Source of the DNA: JAEUKA01 sp035328405
GTDB lineage: Bacteria; Myxococcota_A; Polyangia; Palsa-1104; JAEUJZ01
DNA: 64,000 nt
Direction of reading: 5' to 3'
NCBI GenBank assembly: GCA_035328405.1
Contig: DAOLIT010000018.1
Coordinates: forward strand, 1 to 64,000
The translations under genes were made by a program, and so were the position numbers. The notes under the pieces are model-generated. The model did not search any database and was not told the origin of the DNA. It was given only the letters and a program-made list of their open reading frames with translations. Positions 17,244 to 26,035 of this stretch are shown one piece after another; positions within the stretch are counted from its first letter, which is position 1, and each line of letters starts with the position of its first letter.

Positions 17244-20049
17244 GCCGGGCAAACGGGTGGAACTCGGCACCTTCGTTGATTTCCGCCCCACCATCGTCGA
17301 TGCCTTCCGCGTTGCTTTCAAAACCGTGTGCCTCGGCTTGACGCAAACGCTCGGCGATTTCAATGATCCGACGCTCCACACGACCAAAGACACTGACCGC
17401 CGGAAAACGTCCTGACGAGTCGCGTTCGCCTGCCGGCAAACCGGTGAGGATTTCGATTCCCTCGGACACCGTCGAGATCGCGTAAACGTGGAACAGGCCG
17501 CGTTTGGTGGCTTGCACCACGTCATCTCGAAGAACAAGGTGAGGCAAGTTGGCTTTCGGAATCATGACGCCCTGATTTCCGGTAAGCCCCCGAGCCTGAC
17601 ACAGGTCGAAAAAACCCTCGATTTTGGCACACACGCCGCCGATTGCCTGCATTTCGCCAAGCTGATTGACGCTGCCAGTGACGGCGATGCTTTGATCGAT
17701 CGCGACATCCGCCAGCGCAGACAAAACAGCAAAAAGCTCACTTGAACTTGCGCTGTCACCGTCGATTTCGCCGTAGCTTTGTTCAAACACAAGCTGCGCA
17801 CGCAGGCTGAGCGGTCGCTCTTGACCAAACATTCTCGCCAGATAACCGCGCAAAATCGCCACGCCTTTGGTGTGAATCGCTCCGCCGAGCTGGGCTTCGC
17901 GTTCGACATCGACGATGCCCTCTCGTCCGAGCGCCACGACGGCAGTGATCCGCATCGGCTGGCCAAATTCCACATCGCCCGTGTGAAACACCGACAGACC
18001 ATTCACCACACCCACTCGCATGCCTGTCGTGTCCAGGGCCACTTCCCCTCGCAGCGTCAATTCCCGAATGTGTCGTTCTTCACTCGCCAGACGTTCCCGT
18101 CGCTCTTGCCAAGCCAATTCCACATCCTGGCTTGTCACGGTCAACGCTCGCTTTTCCTCGGACCGAGGCTGCGAAGCCAACCGGCTGCGAGCTTGTGCGA
18201 CGGCAAACATCGCTGTTTCGTCGAGCGGTTCCAGACAAAGCGACAACCGTTCGCGATCCTCGGCAAGGCGCGTGGACAAATCGAGCAACCTGGCCCGCGC
18301 CGACCGGTCGAAACGAGGCAATCCCCGACGACGTGCGAGTTCTGCCAGCACGGCGTCCAGCACATGAAGCGTCTCGGCGTTTCTCGGCACGACTGGATCG
18401 ACCTCGACCTTGATCCGAAACAGGGAACCAAAATCGGGATCGCTCGAACGCAGCGCGTCGTAAAGTGCCGCCGAACCCACCAGCACCACGCGCACCGGAA
18501 GCGGCGCGGGTGCAGGCCTCAGCGTCGTCGCGTACAAACCTGTCGGCCCGACCGGATCTTCGACCGCCAACCGTTTCTCCCGCAGCACCCGCTTGAGCCG
18601 CTCCCAAATCAGCGGATCGGTCAGCAAATCCTGCGCTCGCACGACCAGCACGCCGCCCATCGCTTTGTGCATCGAACCGGGCCGAATGCGCATAAAGTCG
18701 GTCAGCAGCGCACCAAAACGCACCCTTCGTTCCAAATACCCAAACAAATTCGCATACGTGGGATTGGTTTCGTAGACGACCGGCGCGTGTTCCGAAGCCC
18801 GGTGCGTACACAGCAGATTGAGCTGAAACCGTTTCAGTCGCGTCGCCAGTTCCGGGTCGCCGTCCTCGAGTTTTTCGTCCGTTTCGGGATCGGCCTCGCT
18901 CGTATCCGGTTCGATCAGGTCTTCCCAGTCATCCATGAGCGCCTGCTTGACCCGACGCAGATAGCGCGCAACCTCGGGAGAAAGACTGGCGAACCGATCG
19001 AACACGTCACGCATTTCGCGCTGAATGAGCGTCGATGCCGCCCGTGCCAGCGCAGCCGTTCGCTCCGCATCAAACCGCGCACCTTGCGCTTTCACAAGCC
19101 GCGCAGCCTTTTCCACCTCGCGAGTCAGCCGCTCAGCCGCGTTTTGCAGTGCGCGTTTTGTGTTCTCATCGAGCACATCAAACTGTTCGGCGGACAGCGG
19201 CTTTCCGTGGAGGATCGGGAACGTCTGCACCGCGCCCTGAACGGTCCGCACTCCAAAACCGTGCGTTTTGGCCGTGTTTTCCAAATCCGTGAGAATTTGT
19301 TTGTTTCTCGCCTCCATCTCCGACGACAGTTTTTTGTGCGCGCGTTCCAAGTCCTCCGCGTCCAAAAGATGCGACATGCGATCGCGCAGCCCGTCGAGCA
19401 GGTCGCCCATCGCCTCCAAAAGCGCCGGGCCCGTTCCCGGCGGCAAGAGCAGCGGTTTGGGCGATTCGGGGTGATCGAAGTCGTGGATGTACACGAGGTC
19501 GTTTGGCGCATTCATTTGCGCGGCAAACCGCTCGGCGTGACCGACGACGGCAGTTTCGATCATCACTTCGGGCTGGGCAGCGACGTAAATGTGGAAATCG
19601 CTTTCCGGCATGCCAAAACCCAAATCGAGCGACCGACGAGCCACTTTGGGCACCAAATCCCAAAAACCAGCGTCCACAGGCTTTTCAGGCAACGTTTCTG
19701 GGTCCAACCAGACATTCAACGCGTCGTCGGAAACCAAAAACCGCAGCCTCGTGCGCAGGCTGGTGCTCGGTTCCGGCAAAACCAGCAATTTCGGGTCGAG
19801 CGGCGGACCCTCATCGGCTGGAACTGGCGAAATGTTGCTGGGAGAAACCGCAGATTCAGCCGATTCCCCAGCCTCGCCTGTCCCACCACCCTGGCAAGCC
19901 GGTTCCGACTCGCCTTCACACACACCCTCGCGGACAACCTGTTCCGTTTCCGATCGAAAAGCCTCGACCGCGGCATCGCTGTTTGAAGGAGTTTCACTGC
20001 TTGGCGGCGTTGCGCCTGGGTTTTCGGTGGCTTCCGGTTGCATGTTCAA
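17194..20049 (-). CDS. Lon-family protease (AAA_32/LonB-like type) with degenerate ATPase site
   Basis: 951 residues. The C-terminal proteolytic domain is intact: IDGDSASSSELFAVLSALA near 760 carries the catalytic serine and AIGGVCAKIEGFFD near 810 the catalytic lysine. The centre resembles the AAA_32 family, with VYIHDFDHPESPKPLLLPPG, a coiled-coil-like helical insertion (about 235-380) and GGVLVVRAQDLL. The place where related proteins carry a Walker A (normally near FVxGPxGxGKT) reads HIYVAAQPEVMIETA, with no P-loop. The first ~80 residues are acidic and low-complexity. It probably degrades proteins, but ATP dependence is doubtful. Its 3' end overlaps the convergent exported-protein gene by 50 bases; it is divergent from the Sua5/YciO gene. 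Confidence 0.88.
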   Translation of the reverse strand: MNMQPEATENPGATPPSSETPSNSDAAVEAFRSETEQVVREGVCEGESEPACQGGGTGEAGESAESAVSPSNISPVPADEGPPLDPKLLVLPEPSTSLRTRLRFLVSDDALNVWLDPETLPEKPVDAGFWDLVPKVARRSLDLGFGMPESDFHIYVAAQPEVMIETAVVGHAERFAAQMNAPNDLVYIHDFDHPESPKPLLLPPGTGPALLEAMGDLLDGLRDRMSHLLDAEDLERAHKKLSSEMEARNKQILTDLENTAKTHGFGVRTVQGAVQTFPILHGKPLSAEQFDVLDENTKRALQNAAERLTREVEKAARLVKAQGARFDAERTAALARAASTLIQREMRDVFDRFASLSPEVARYLRRVKQALMDDWEDLIEPDTSEADPETDEKLEDGDPELATRLKRFQLNLLCTHRASEHAPVVYETNPTYANLFGYLERRVRFGALLTDFMRIRPGSMHKAMGGVLVVRAQDLLTDPLIWERLKRVLREKRLAVEDPVGPTGLYATTLRPAPAPLPVRVVLVGSAALYDALRSSDPDFGSLFRIKVEVDPVVPRNAETLHVLDAVLAELARRRGLPRFDRSARARLLDLSTRLAEDRERLSLCLEPLDETAMFAVAQARSRLASQPRSEEKRALTVTSQDVELAWQERRERLASEERHIRELTLRGEVALDTTGMRVGVVNGLSVFHTGDVEFGQPMRITAVVALGREGIVDVEREAQLGGAIHTKGVAILRGYLARMFGQERPLSLRAQLVFEQSYGEIDGDSASSSELFAVLSALADVAIDQSIAVTGSVNQLGEMQAIGGVCAKIEGFFDLCQARGLTGNQGVMIPKANLPHLVLRDDVVQATKRGLFHVYAISTVSEGIEILTGLPAGERDSSGRFPAVSVFGRVERRIIEIAERLRQAEAHGFESNAEGIDDGGAEINEGAEFHPFARPTSVRPASVRTLPLSR

Positions 20050-20175
20050 AAGAGGCTCTATGTTCTACCAGAGCCGCGCGCTTGGCTATGCCCGATCCGC
20101 GTGTATGCCTGCATCCGACAGGCAACGACAGGCTCGGCGCGTTTTTGCGAAGGACTCGGCTGCACGTTGGGGTGT

Positions 20176-20796
20176 ATGCTGCCCGCCGTGCTGCTCGCGA
20201 TAAACCCCGACCATCCAGAGCCACGCAAAATCGCCCGAGCCGTCGCTGCGCTCGAAGCGGGGGAGATCATCGCGTACCCAACCGATACGGTGTACGGGCT
20301 GGGGTGCGACCTTTTGAACAAAGCAGCCGTCGAGAAACTGTATCAAATCAAGCAAATGCCCAAGAGCCAGCCGCTCGCGCTCATCTGCGTAGATTTGTCT
20401 GACATTTCCCGATATGTCCTCCTCGACAATGTTGCCTATCGGTTGCTGAAACGGCTTTTGCCGGGGCCGTACACGTTCGTTCTACCGGCCACGCGCGAAG
20501 TTCCCAAAATCATTGCGCCCAAACGCACCCAAGTCGGCATCCGCGTGCCCGACCACGCCGTGCCGAGAGCCATCGCGCAACAACTGGGCAGGCCGCTCAT
20601 TTCCACGACGGCCACGCAGTTTGAAAAAGAGCCGCTTCAGTGGCCAGAAGACATCGCGAGCCTGTTTCGACAGGTTTCGCTTGTTCTCGACGGTGGGCCT
20701 GGCGGCGTCACACCAACCACCGTCGTTGATTTGACCGAGAATCCGCCCAACGTGATTCGGCACGGCGTGGGCAAAATTGACTTTCTTTCTGACTGA
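20176..20796 (+). CDS. Sua5/YciO/YrdC-family protein
   Basis: 206 residues from ATG 20176. Motifs: IAYPTDTVYGLGCDLLNK, KLYQIKQMPKSQPLALIC, LPGPYTFVLPATREVPK, VGIRVPDHAVPRAI, RPLISTTAT and the late PTTVVDLT. These define the double-stranded-RNA-binding YrdC fold. YrdC/Sua5 makes threonylcarbamoyl-AMP for t6A37 of tRNA; the QMPKSQPLALIC segment and overall length fit the YciO subgroup, whose exact role is less settled. A TTG farther upstream is in frame but would add residues foreign to the family. Followed after 22 bases by the lipid kinase, likely one transcript. Confidence 0.88.
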   Translation: MLPAVLLAINPDHPEPRKIARAVAALEAGEIIAYPTDTVYGLGCDLLNKAAVEKLYQIKQMPKSQPLALICVDLSDISRYVLLDNVAYRLLKRLLPGPYTFVLPATREVPKIIAPKRTQVGIRVPDHAVPRAIAQQLGRPLISTTATQFEKEPLQWPEDIASLFRQVSLVLDGGPGGVTPTTVVDLTENPPNVIRHGVGKIDFLSD

Positions 20797-20818
20797 AACG
20801 GGAGAAAAGCGGAGCGAC

Positions 20819-21772
20819 ATGGCAAAGCGCGTTTTGATCGTGAATCCCAATGCTCGAGGCGGTTTTGCGAAAAACAAGTGGCCGGTGTTGGAACCCGTGC
20901 TGCGCGACGCTCTCGGCTCGATCGAAGTGATGTTCACGAAGCAATCAGGAGACGGCACGCGCTTGGCCGAAGAAGCTGTCGCGTCCGGTGCCGAGTCGGT
21001 GATCGCAATGGGCGGAGATGGAACAGCCTCGGAAGTCGCGGCTGGATTGCTCGCGGCGTTTTTGAAACAGGCTCGGAGCGAACCGACGTGTTCCTTTGGC
21101 TATTTGCCGTGTGCGACGGGCGGGGATTTTCGTCGGATTTTGGGAACACCAACGGACCTTCGGGAAGCCGCTGAAGCGATCGCGAGAGCCAAACCGAGAC
21201 CCATCGACGCAGGCCAAATCGATTTCATTGGCCACGATGGCCAGCCTCGACGCAGTTTTTTCATCAATGTCGCAAGCTGCGGGATTTCCGGTTTGGTCGA
21301 TCATTTCGTGAACGAAGGCAGCAAGGCACTCGGGGGCACGGCGACGTTCTTTTTGGCTTCCCTGCGTGCGACGTTTCAATACAAAAACGTACTCGTCCGC
21401 GTAAAGCTCGACGACGAGCCCAGTTACGAACAACGGATTTATACGCTGGCGGTAGCCAACGGCGGTTACTTTGGCGGCGGAATGAACATCGCGCCGGACG
21501 CGAAACTCGACGACGGTTGGTTCGACGTAACGACGCTCGGCGATTTGTCCGTCTTGGAAGCGCTCAAACTGAGCGGCCTGATTTACAAAGGCCAACAGGG
21601 TCGGATGTCAAAAGTGTCGATGAAAAAAGCGCGTCGGATTGTTGTCGAACCGGTTGATTCGGAACAGAAAGTGCTGCTCGACACCGACGGGGAAACGCCA
21701 GGTCGTCTTCCCGCAACGTTCACGCTTTTGCCCGCCGCCTTGTCGTTTCTTTCCGACAAAACTGCGCGTTGA
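20819..21772 (+). CDS. Diacylglycerol/sphingosine-type lipid kinase
   Basis: 317-residue DAGK_cat-family protein. Motifs: VLIVNPNARGG at the start, IAMGGDGTASEVAAGLL near 72 (the nucleotide-binding GGDGT), GYLPCATGGDFRRILG where most relatives have GTxNDxAR, FINVASCGISG, and ANGGYFGGGMNIAPDAKLDDG, then LLDTDGE in the C-terminal domain. It phosphorylates a lipid such as diacylglycerol at the inner face of the membrane; the true substrate is not readable. ATG 20819 is chosen because GGAG lies at 20811 and the family N-terminus (MAKRVLIVNP) begins there. Confidence 0.9.
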   Translation: MAKRVLIVNPNARGGFAKNKWPVLEPVLRDALGSIEVMFTKQSGDGTRLAEEAVASGAESVIAMGGDGTASEVAAGLLAAFLKQARSEPTCSFGYLPCATGGDFRRILGTPTDLREAAEAIARAKPRPIDAGQIDFIGHDGQPRRSFFINVASCGISGLVDHFVNEGSKALGGTATFFLASLRATFQYKNVLVRVKLDDEPSYEQRIYTLAVANGGYFGGGMNIAPDAKLDDGWFDVTTLGDLSVLEALKLSGLIYKGQQGRMSKVSMKKARRIVVEPVDSEQKVLLDTDGETPGRLPATFTLLPAALSFLSDKTAR

Positions 21773-21784
21773 CGCGATACCGCA

Positions 21785-22168
21785 CTAAACCGAGGCAAGA
21801 CGACGGGCGAGGATGCTCGCAGCGACGTGGGCGAGGAGGCAGAGCACACAGGTCGTTGCAGCGTATCCTCCTCCCGACAGTACGCCGTGCTCCTCGACGA
21901 GCTTCACGGTTTCGTGGTTGAAGGTCGAGTAGGTTGTAAACCCACCGCAAAAGCCCGTCGTCAAAAGCAACCGCAGTTCAGGTCGCAGCGAAAAACCGCG
22001 CGAAACGCTTTCGTTCACGAGGGACAACACAAAACACCCCACCACGTTGACAAGAAGCGTCCCAAGCGGCCACGCGCCGCCCACGCGAGGATGAATCAGC
22101 AGCGCAATCGCATAGCGCAAAAAACCCCCGAGCGCGCTCCCCGCCGTGACCAGAAGAAATGCGAGCAT
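21785..22168 (-). CDS. crcB: Fluoride channel CrcB/Fluc
   Basis: 127-residue, four-helix inner-membrane protein that exports fluoride as a dual-topology dimer. Signatures are GSALGGFLRYAIALL near the start, PLGTLLVNVVGCFVLS with the pore asparagine, and TTGFCGGFTTYSTFNHE holding the central sodium and phenylalanine motif. Normal length. ATG 22168 is set by the family N-terminus; the ribosome-binding site is weak. The 63-base gap to prmC is too small for a full fluoride riboswitch and none is seen. Converges on the lipid kinase with 12 bases between them. Confidence 0.95.
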   Translation of the reverse strand: MLAFLLVTAGSALGGFLRYAIALLIHPRVGGAWPLGTLLVNVVGCFVLSLVNESVSRGFSLRPELRLLLTTGFCGGFTTYSTFNHETVKLVEEHGVLSGGGYAATTCVLCLLAHVAASILARRLASV

Positions 22169-22231
22169 CTTGTTCGTTCTGTTTATCACGACTTGGTTTT
22201 GCGGGGCGCTCGTTGATATGCTGCCGGCCCC

Positions 22232-23263
22232 GTGTCGGTAGAAACTTTGCAGCAAGTGTGGACCGTGCGCCGGGTTCTGACCTGGACAGAGCAGCGTTTT
22301 CGGCGCAGCAGCCTCGCATCGCCGCGCCTCGATGCCGAAATTCTGCTGGGGCATTGCCTGCAAAAAAACCGCGTGCGGCTGTACCTCGACTTTGATCAAC
22401 CGCTTGCGACCGACGAACTTGCGCGCTTCAAACACGTTGTGCAGAAGCGACTTTCGGGCACTCCGGTGGCGTACTTGACCGGCCAAAAGGAGTTCTTTTC
22501 GCTGCCATTGGAAGTCAGCCCCGCCGTGCTGATTCCAAGACCCGAAACCGAGACGCTGGTCGAACTAGCACTCCGTTTTTTGTCGAGCGGTTCCTTTTTG
22601 AACGAAGCAAAACACGAAACTTCGTCGCTGTTGCCCGTGCAAGTGGTGTATGACACCCTGCCGCAAACCAGCGAAGTCGCTGACGAAACCGCAGGTGAAA
22701 CGCCGCCTGTTGCGCCCGAAAAAGCCGAGCCTCTTTCAGAAACGCGGGCGCAGACAAAAACCGTCGTTGATGTGGGCACGGGCAGCGGTGCGATTGCACT
22801 TGCGATCAAGCAGCTCGCCAAAAACGTCCGTGTGCTGGCCGTCGAAAAAAGCCCGGCGGCGCTCGACATCGCGAAAAAAAATGCCGAACGTCTCGGTTTG
22901 CAGGTGGAATTTTTGTCTGGAGATTTGCTTTTTCCCGTGCCCGAAACCGAAACGCTGGATCTCGTGTGTGCAAATCTCCCCTACATCCCTACAGGGGACA
23001 TCGCCACACTCGCGCAGGACGTGCAAAACGAACCACGCATGGCGCTGGATGGTGGGCCGGACGGTCTTTCGACGATTGCACGTCTGTGCGACACGGCGGC
23101 GGCGCGCTTGCGATCGGGCAGCGGAATTCTTCTGGAAGTGGGTGCCGGACAGGCCCAGGCGGTGGAAAAGCGGCTGCGTTCATCCGGCTTTTCGAGTGTG
23201 ACGAGCGTGCGCGACCTCGCCGGGATCGAGCGCGTCGTTGTCGGCCTGGCTGGAGGCCTCTGA
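22232..23263 (+). CDS. prmC: Release-factor glutamine methyltransferase
   Basis: Methylates the GGQ glutamine of peptide-chain release factors using SAM. N-terminal helical domain (RLDAEILLGHCLQKNR), PVAYLTGQKEFFSLPLEV, LIPRPETETLVE, motif I DVGTGSGAIALAI near 178, and NLPYI (NPPY in most relatives) near 252. Between the PETE and motif I blocks there is an insertion of roughly 50-60 residues rich in Glu, Pro and Thr, making the protein 343 rather than about 280 residues. Start is GTG 22232. The stop lies one base before the next start, so it is translationally linked to the NicO-type transporter. Confidence 0.93.
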   Translation: MSVETLQQVWTVRRVLTWTEQRFRRSSLASPRLDAEILLGHCLQKNRVRLYLDFDQPLATDELARFKHVVQKRLSGTPVAYLTGQKEFFSLPLEVSPAVLIPRPETETLVELALRFLSSGSFLNEAKHETSSLLPVQVVYDTLPQTSEVADETAGETPPVAPEKAEPLSETRAQTKTVVDVGTGSGAIALAIKQLAKNVRVLAVEKSPAALDIAKKNAERLGLQVEFLSGDLLFPVPETETLDLVCANLPYIPTGDIATLAQDVQNEPRMALDGGPDGLSTIARLCDTAAARLRSGSGILLEVGAGQAQAVEKRLRSSGFSSVTSVRDLAGIERVVVGLAGGL

Positions 23264-23264
23264 C

Positions 23265-23966
23265 ATGTCGGAACTGACCTATGCGCTGGTCTTGCCGTTG
23301 TTTTTGGGAGCGAGGCACGCGCTGGAACCGGACCACTTGGCAGCGATGACCACGCTGCTCACCACCGAGCGAGGACGGCCTGCGGCGCTCGGAATGTGGT
23401 GGGGGGCCGGACATGCACTGTCGTTGTTTGTGGTGGCCTGTGTGCTTTCGGCGATCGAAAAAACGCTTTCCCCAGCGTGGTCGGACCGCTGCGAATTGCT
23501 CGTAGCCGCGATGCTGGTGTTTTTGGGCGGGAAAGCAGTGCTTTCGGTCTTTGCGGCGTTTCGTGAGGGCCAAACCGGGCTCCGGCACACCCACATTCAC
23601 GGACACGAGCAACACCATCATGCCGGCCCAGTTGGGCACATTCACATCGGGTGCTTCACGCTGGCGCAAAAACCGCTGTTCGTGGGGCTTGTGCATGGGC
23701 TGGCGGGTTCGGGGGCGCTCACGGCGCTGGTGTCCACAAAAATGCCCACGATGGGCCTGCGGTTGGCCTATGTCGGGCTGTTCGGCCTGGGCGCGATGCT
23801 CGGCATGGGTGCGCTTTTGGGCCTGTTTGGTTGGCCTTTTACGCAGTTTCTGCGCAACCGACCGAGCGTTTTGCAAGGGCTCACGCTGCTGGCGGGTCTC
23901 CTTTCGCTCGTGATCGGTGTGATGTTTGGTTTGGCCCATGTTCACCGGCTATGGCCGGGCGGTTAA
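23265..23966 (+). CDS. NicO/HoxN-type nickel-cobalt transporter-like membrane protein
   Basis: 233-residue polytopic membrane protein with about six hydrophobic segments. The first carries HALEPDH (residues about 16-22), the HX4DH metal motif of NiCoT/NicO transporters. A histidine-rich loop (HTHIHGHEQHHHAGPVGHIHIG) near 107-129 is the usual metal-binding cytoplasmic or periplasmic loop; GLVHGLAGSGAL near 146 is a second conserved motif. Uptake or efflux of nickel or cobalt is likely, direction unknown. Start ATG 23265 has GGAGG at 23252-23256 inside prmC. Confidence 0.83.
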   Translation: MSELTYALVLPLFLGARHALEPDHLAAMTTLLTTERGRPAALGMWWGAGHALSLFVVACVLSAIEKTLSPAWSDRCELLVAAMLVFLGGKAVLSVFAAFREGQTGLRHTHIHGHEQHHHAGPVGHIHIGCFTLAQKPLFVGLVHGLAGSGALTALVSTKMPTMGLRLAYVGLFGLGAMLGMGALLGLFGWPFTQFLRNRPSVLQGLTLLAGLLSLVIGVMFGLAHVHRLWPGG

Positions 23967-23975
23967 GGTGTGCCG

Positions 23976-25223
23976 ATGCGTGTGAACCTTTTGTCTTTTT
24001 GGCTTCTGTGGTGCGCGGTACACCTGCTGTGTCCTTCGATTTCAGCGGCTCAAACAGCGACCCAAGTCCCGGAACGACCGGCGGCTTTGTTTTGTGCTCA
24101 GGCGGGTGAAACTCCGTCGCTGAGCCTGGTTCCAGAGTTGGAAAAAAGGCTGCGCCTCGTTCAGCCCGGGCCTCTGCAAAAAGCGGCGGGCGCGGTGAAG
24201 AAGGCACAGACGGCGCTCGCGAGCCTCCGGTGTTCCGAGGCAGTGCCCGCGCTTCGACAAGCAGGTGAGGATCTTTTGGCAGAAGCGCCCTGGAAAGAAG
24301 CGCAACCTGTGTCGCGAGACGTTTTCGGTTTGCTGCTGGTGTGCGCGGATCGAATTGGCGACGCAGAAAATGCAAGACGAGCAGCACAGGTTTTGCTTTC
24401 GCAAAAAGATCCGCTGCCTGCCGATGTGTCGTTGGTGCTCGCTCGGCATGATCCCGGTGCGGTGTTTGGGCCGATGCGCGAGCCAGTGTGGGTCGAAACC
24501 GATCCGGCGGGGGCGCTTGTATTTCGCAACGCGGAACCCGTCGGACCATCGCCTGTCGCCGTGCCCGGAGGACGGACCGACGCAGACGTGCTGACGGTCG
24601 TGTCTCCCGGTATGCGAAATGTGCGGCTTCCGCTGGGCAGTGGCGGGAAAATGTTTTTGTCTTTGCGACCCGAGGATCGCTTGCCGGTGCTACTCGATCC
24701 CGTCGCTGCGCTTCCTTTGGGCAGTGAAGAGCAAGGCAAACTCCTTGCGCAACTCGCGCAAAATCCCGTGGTGGTGACACAACTTGGGCGGCATTTGCTG
24801 TTGTTTGGACCCAAAGAGCGGCAAGGCAAACCCGTCGAACAGGAACCGCTCGTTGCTCGCGTGTATGACTTTCAGCAGCGAGCCTTTCTTCTGACCCCAT
24901 CCGACATCGCCATTGGCCCGCCGCCCGCGCAAACCGAAGCTCTTCTGGCGCTGTTTTCCGCCCCCAAACCCACTGGAGCCGCCCAAACGGCGACTGCTTC
25001 GACCGGAACCGTTCCGAGCGGCACGGCCCCGATAGCAACCACGCCCGGTGCAGCTACTGCGAAGTCCGCTCCTGCGGACAACAAATCCGGGTCCAAACTG
25101 CCGTTTGCAAAAACGCGCTGGTACACCTGGGTCATCGCGGGCGGCGTCGCCGCGCTCATCGCCGGTTTGCTCATCGCCGAGCGGTTTTCGTCTGAAAAAA
25201 TCACCGTAACCGCCACGCACTGA
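23976..25223 (+). CDS. Exported PEGA-like protein with C-terminal membrane anchor
   Basis: About 415 residues. Signal peptide (LLSFWLLWCAVHLLCPSISA), then a helical domain with two cysteines, then a PEGA-like beta domain near 168-215 (ETDPAGALVFRNAEPVGPSP). A Thr/Ala/Pro-rich linker precedes a membrane segment near 385-405 (WVIAGGVAALIAGLLIA) and a short tail. PEGA domains are common in extracytoplasmic proteins of myxobacteria; function is unknown. Starts could be ATG 23976 (preferred, signal peptide directly follows) or GTG 23970. It follows the metal transporter by only 9 bases, suggesting one transcript from prmC. Confidence 0.75.
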   Translation: MRVNLLSFWLLWCAVHLLCPSISAAQTATQVPERPAALFCAQAGETPSLSLVPELEKRLRLVQPGPLQKAAGAVKKAQTALASLRCSEAVPALRQAGEDLLAEAPWKEAQPVSRDVFGLLLVCADRIGDAENARRAAQVLLSQKDPLPADVSLVLARHDPGAVFGPMREPVWVETDPAGALVFRNAEPVGPSPVAVPGGRTDADVLTVVSPGMRNVRLPLGSGGKMFLSLRPEDRLPVLLDPVAALPLGSEEQGKLLAQLAQNPVVVTQLGRHLLLFGPKERQGKPVEQEPLVARVYDFQQRAFLLTPSDIAIGPPPAQTEALLALFSAPKPTGAAQTATASTGTVPSGTAPIATTPGAATAKSAPADNKSGSKLPFAKTRWYTWVIAGGVAALIAGLLIAERFSSEKITVTATH

Positions 25224-25249
25224 CCGACGCGAATCGCCAGTTCTTTTTC

Positions 25250-25948
25250 CTATTGGGCAGGGGAAGCGGGGCCGCTGCGCACGGGGATGCGAAACCACCC
25301 TGTGAGTGTTCCTGCGACATCGGGAACGACCGCGCCGCCCGCCTGTTCACGCTGAGCCCGCAGATCTTCCACTGAAACGACGATGTTACCGGCGACCGTT
25401 TGCCCCACCGAAAGGCCCAATTCCGAAAACAGCACATGACCTCGCAGCGACGGTTGTGCTTGGGGATATCGGCAAGTGTTGTTGAGCAGAAGACCGGCTT
25501 TCACCGACGCATCGGGATCGCCGGGCAAAGGTGCCGTCGTGGTCCCGACCGGAGGCGGCACAATCGGCACGCCCGGTTTGCCTTGTGCGAGAGCGGTCTC
25601 CTGCATCAATGCAAGTTTGCTGACGTCATGCACGAGCAGTTCAAAACCGTCCGACCGTTCGAGTTTGGTGGACCCTCGCTGCATGCGCAGAAGCAACCGG
25701 TCTGTGGAACGCTCGTCGGGATGGAAGCCGCTGCGAATGCCGTGAACCACTTCGACGTAAAAATGCTCGGGTTTCAGGTCAAATTCGGGCCAGACCGAGG
25801 GCGCGTACACCGAGCCCGCTGCCGTCGGGTCAAGTGTCGGACAGCCGCGCAAAAACAGCGTCCCCGACAGCGCGCCCTCTCCGCTGCCCTCGCAACCGGA
25901 AGCCCAAGCGATACACAACGCAAAACAAAGAACGGCACTCCGACGCAT
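25250..25948 (-). CDS. Lipoprotein of unknown function
   Basis: 232 residues with a lipobox ending at Cys19 (CIAWASGC). The mature part has a beta-rich look, one cysteine pair candidate (GCPTLDP and NNTCRYP) and a loop rich in Pro and Gly. I do not recognise a domain. It ends 26 bases from the convergent PEGA-like gene. The gene upstream on the same strand is the GT2, separated by 87 bases containing a strong hairpin, so it is probably transcribed separately. Confidence 0.72.
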   Translation of the reverse strand: MRRSAVLCFALCIAWASGCEGSGEGALSGTLFLRGCPTLDPTAAGSVYAPSVWPEFDLKPEHFYVEVVHGIRSGFHPDERSTDRLLLRMQRGSTKLERSDGFELLVHDVSKLALMQETALAQGKPGVPIVPPPVGTTTAPLPGDPDASVKAGLLLNNTCRYPQAQPSLRGHVLFSELGLSVGQTVAGNIVVSVEDLRAQREQAGGAVVPDVAGTLTGWFRIPVRSGPASPAQ

Positions 25949-25999
25949 TCTTTGTTTCTACCACGACCTACACGACGCAAAAGGCTCGTTTTGCGCCGA

Positions 26000-26020
26000 C
26001 CTCGGTTGCGCCAACCGAGG
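26000..26020 (-). terminator. Strong 9-bp hairpin after the GT2 gene
   Basis: CCTCGGTTG (26000-26008) and CAACCGAGG (26012-26020) form a perfect nine-base stem with a three-base loop, starting 15 bases after the GT2 stop. No U run follows on the - strand, so it is not a classic intrinsic terminator; it may protect the 3' end or mark a factor-dependent stop. Confidence 0.5.
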
Positions 26021-26035
26021 CCAGCACGAACGCCG

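Noticed and set aside
17779..19986. 735-codon open frame on + opposite the Lon-type gene
   Set aside because: It lies wholly antisense to a gene with clear protease motifs, its translation has no recognisable domain and a skewed Arg/Gln/His make-up, typical of antisense frames in GC-rich codon-biased DNA.
22169..22231. Fluoride riboswitch ahead of crcB
   Set aside because: The 63-base divergent gap lacks the conserved fluoride-aptamer elements and is too short to hold aptamer plus expression platform.
23881..25038. 385-codon open frame on - opposite the PEGA-like gene
   Set aside because: The + frame has a signal peptide, a PEGA-like domain and a membrane anchor, while the - frame is Arg/Ala-rich without features.
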